DNA of 7,700 bases. Source: Pseudomonadota bacterium. GTDB lineage: Bacteria > Pseudomonadota > Gammaproteobacteria > Burkholderiales > Ferrovaceae. Position 1 is the first letter of the stretch. Each line of letters starts with the position of its first letter. Location: positions 1 to 7,700 of the forward strand of contig JAJZHV010000045.1 in assembly GCA_021804345.1 (NCBI GenBank), read 5' to 3'. The notes under the pieces were generated by a model. The model did no database searches. It saw only the letters and a program-made list of their open reading frames with translations, and was not told the origin of the DNA. The position numbers and the translations under genes are program-made. Positions 6,199 through 7,700 of the stretch are shown here, in pieces.

Positions 6199-7700
6199 AT
6201 GTTACGATTTCAGATCATGCCCCTCACTGTCGCCAGTTTATCTTTAGTTCTTGCCGCCTGTGGTGGCAGTAGCAGCAATACGGTATCCACTGCTCTGGTG
6301 GCGGCAGACTCCTTTGCCACGGCCACTCCAATCAAGCATCTTGTGGTCATCTATAACGAAAACGTTTCCTTCGATCACTATTTTGCCACCTATCCCTCGG
6401 CAGCCAACACAGCGGGTTCACCTCAATTTAGCGCGCTGGCCGGAACGCCAACGGTCAACGGGCTCTCTGGGACCTTGCTCACCAGTAACCCCAACTTTCT
6501 GAATGCCGCAAATGGGAGTGGCGCCCTGAATCCTTATCGGTTGGATCGCACGCAAGCGGCAACAGCGGACCAGAATCATGCCTACACTTCCGAGCAACAG
6601 GCCTACGATAATGGCTTGATGGACCTGTTTGCAAAATTTGTGGGGAAAGCCACAACCGGTGCGGTGGGCGGTTCGGGAACGCCAGGGCAGGTGATGGGGT
6701 ACTACGATGGGAATACCGTGACTGCCCTGTGGAATTACGCCCAGCACTTTTCCATGAACGATAATGCCTACACCGACACCTATGGACCTTCCACGCCGGG
6801 AGCTCTAGAGGCTGTCTCTGGGCAGACCAATGGTGTGAAGCTGGTAGCCACCACCAAGCAGCCTTACACGCTCGCAGCCTATTCGTATTACATCAATGAT
6901 GGTCAAGGTGGAGTTTCCCTGATCAATGACGTGGATCCGGCCTACGATGTTTGCTCCAGCGCGACGGATCAAATCATGATGACAGGGAAAAATATCGGTG
7001 ATTTGATGAATGCCGCCAATCTTCCCTGGGGTGGTTTCATGGGTGGCTTTAACCTGGGTGTGACCAATGCAAATAACACCACGGGCTGCAAATTGAGTAC
7101 CTACTCTTCCGTTGTTGGTGCCGCGATTACCGACTATATTCCCCATCACAACTGGTTTCAGTACTACAGTTCAACCGCCAATCCCACACATGCGCGCCCC
7201 AGTTCCACCCAGGCGATTGGATATTCCACACAGACGGACGGCAAAACTGCGGAACCGGCCAATCATCAATACGACCTGCAGGATTTTTTCACAGCGGTCA
7301 AGGCGGGCAACTACCCTGCGGTTACATACTTGAAAGCACCCGCCTATCAGGATGCCCATGCGGGATACTCCAACCCCCTGGACGAACAAGCCTTTATCAC
7401 GCAGGTGGTCAACTTCCTGCAACAACAGCCTGACTGGAAAAATACCGCTGTGATTGTGACTTATGATGACTCGGATGGCTGGTATGATCATGCCTATGTG
7501 GCCCCCACCAGCGCTTCTTATGATCCGCAAGCGGACCAGCTTAATGGCTCCGGGATCTGTGGTACGGGGGTTGCCCAAAACGGTGTCAATGGGAAACCGG
7601 TGAATGGTCGCTGCGGTCCCGGCACGCGGATTCCCTTTTTGGTGATCTCGCCTTACGCGCGTGCCAACTATGTGGATCATACGCATATCAGCCAGGAGTC
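6199..7700 (+). CDS. Phosphoesterase-family lipoprotein (acid phosphatase / phospholipase C type), 3' end missing
   Basis: Direct translation from 6199 is open to the window edge: 500 residues plus two bases, no stop. The N-terminus is a lipoprotein signal with lipobox LAAC (Cys21) followed by Gly22, so an outer-membrane anchor is likely by the E. coli +2 rule. The rest fits the family that includes bacterial phospholipase C and Francisella AcpA: IKHLVVIYNENVSFDHYF (45-62, metal-binding Glu54/Asn55), DQNHAYT (His127), TYGPSTPG (Ser198 as probable nucleophile-side residue), IPHHNWFQYY (His316, His317), QDAHAGYSNPLDEQ (His387), VTYDDSDGWYDH (Asp423, Asp424) and GPGTRIPFLVISPYAR (473-488). Residue roles are inferred from AcpA. 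Substrate (phosphomonoester or phospholipid) is not decided by sequence. The family usually reads ENRSFDHYF; Val replaces Arg here. Confidence 0.92.
   Translation, partial: MLRFQIMPLTVASLSLVLAACGGSSSNTVSTALVAADSFATATPIKHLVVIYNENVSFDHYFATYPSAANTAGSPQFSALAGTPTVNGLSGTLLTSNPNFLNAANGSGALNPYRLDRTQAATADQNHAYTSEQQAYDNGLMDLFAKFVGKATTGAVGGSGTPGQVMGYYDGNTVTALWNYAQHFSMNDNAYTDTYGPSTPGALEAVSGQTNGVKLVATTKQPYTLAAYSYYINDGQGGVSLINDVDPAYDVCSSATDQIMMTGKNIGDLMNAANLPWGGFMGGFNLGVTNANNTTGCKLSTYSSVVGAAITDYIPHHNWFQYYSSTANPTHARPSSTQAIGYSTQTDGKTAEPANHQYDLQDFFTAVKAGNYPAVTYLKAPAYQDAHAGYSNPLDEQAFITQVVNFLQQQPDWKNTAVIVTYDDSDGWYDHAYVAPTSASYDPQADQLNGSGICGTGVAQNGVNGKPVNGRCGPGTRIPFLVISPYARANYVDHTHISQE

Noticed and set aside
6805..7149. 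Second - strand open frame opposite the phosphoesterase gene
   Set aside because: Same reasoning: no domain, no ribosome site, and fully covered by conserved coding sequence on the other strand.
7171..7686. Long open frame on the - strand opposite the phosphoesterase gene
   Set aside because: The + strand frame carries clear family motifs throughout; the - strand product is an Ile/Arg-rich shadow without domains.

Overview
The window reads as ordinary chromosome of a Gram-negative proteobacterium of moderate GC. The gene set and style suggest an Acidithiobacillus-like acidophile: accC followed directly by prmA, a membrane-anchored cytochrome c5-family protein, and an exported phosphoesterase lipoprotein. 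This placement is an inference from recognised protein families; no rRNA or other taxonomic marker is present.

Left part (1-4658, + strand): six tightly packed genes that look like one transcription unit. They are accC (biotin carboxylase, 5' end outside the window), prmA (ribosomal protein L11 methyltransferase), gcvH (lipoyl carrier H protein), tpx (thiol peroxidase), a PfkB-family kinase resembling mycobacterial-type adenosine kinase, and a PlsC-type acyltransferase. Gaps are 2, 48 and 9 bases, followed by two ATGA stop/start overlaps. The only gap that could hold an internal promoter is prmA-gcvH. Themes are fatty acid and phospholipid synthesis (accC, plsC), methylation and adenosine recycling (prmA, kinase), lipoyl transfer and peroxide defence.

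Middle (4551-5981, - strand): apaH (Ap4A hydrolase) lies downstream of a gene for a membrane-anchored, single-heme cytochrome c5-family protein. apaH converges on plsC, and the last 108 bases of the two genes overlap in exact codon register, so no intergenic terminator is possible there.

Right part (5982-7700): a 217-base divergent intergenic region carries a Pho-box-like element and a perfect 9-bp inverted repeat. It is followed by a + strand gene for a phosphoesterase-family (acid phosphatase / phospholipase C) lipoprotein that runs off the right edge. That gene is open from 6199 to the end of the window.

I see no tRNA, rRNA, CRISPR array, insertion sequence or phage gene. All recognised genes belong to known families. 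The points most worth a second look are the antisense overlap of plsC and apaH and the putative phosphate-responsive promoter in front of the phosphoesterase gene.
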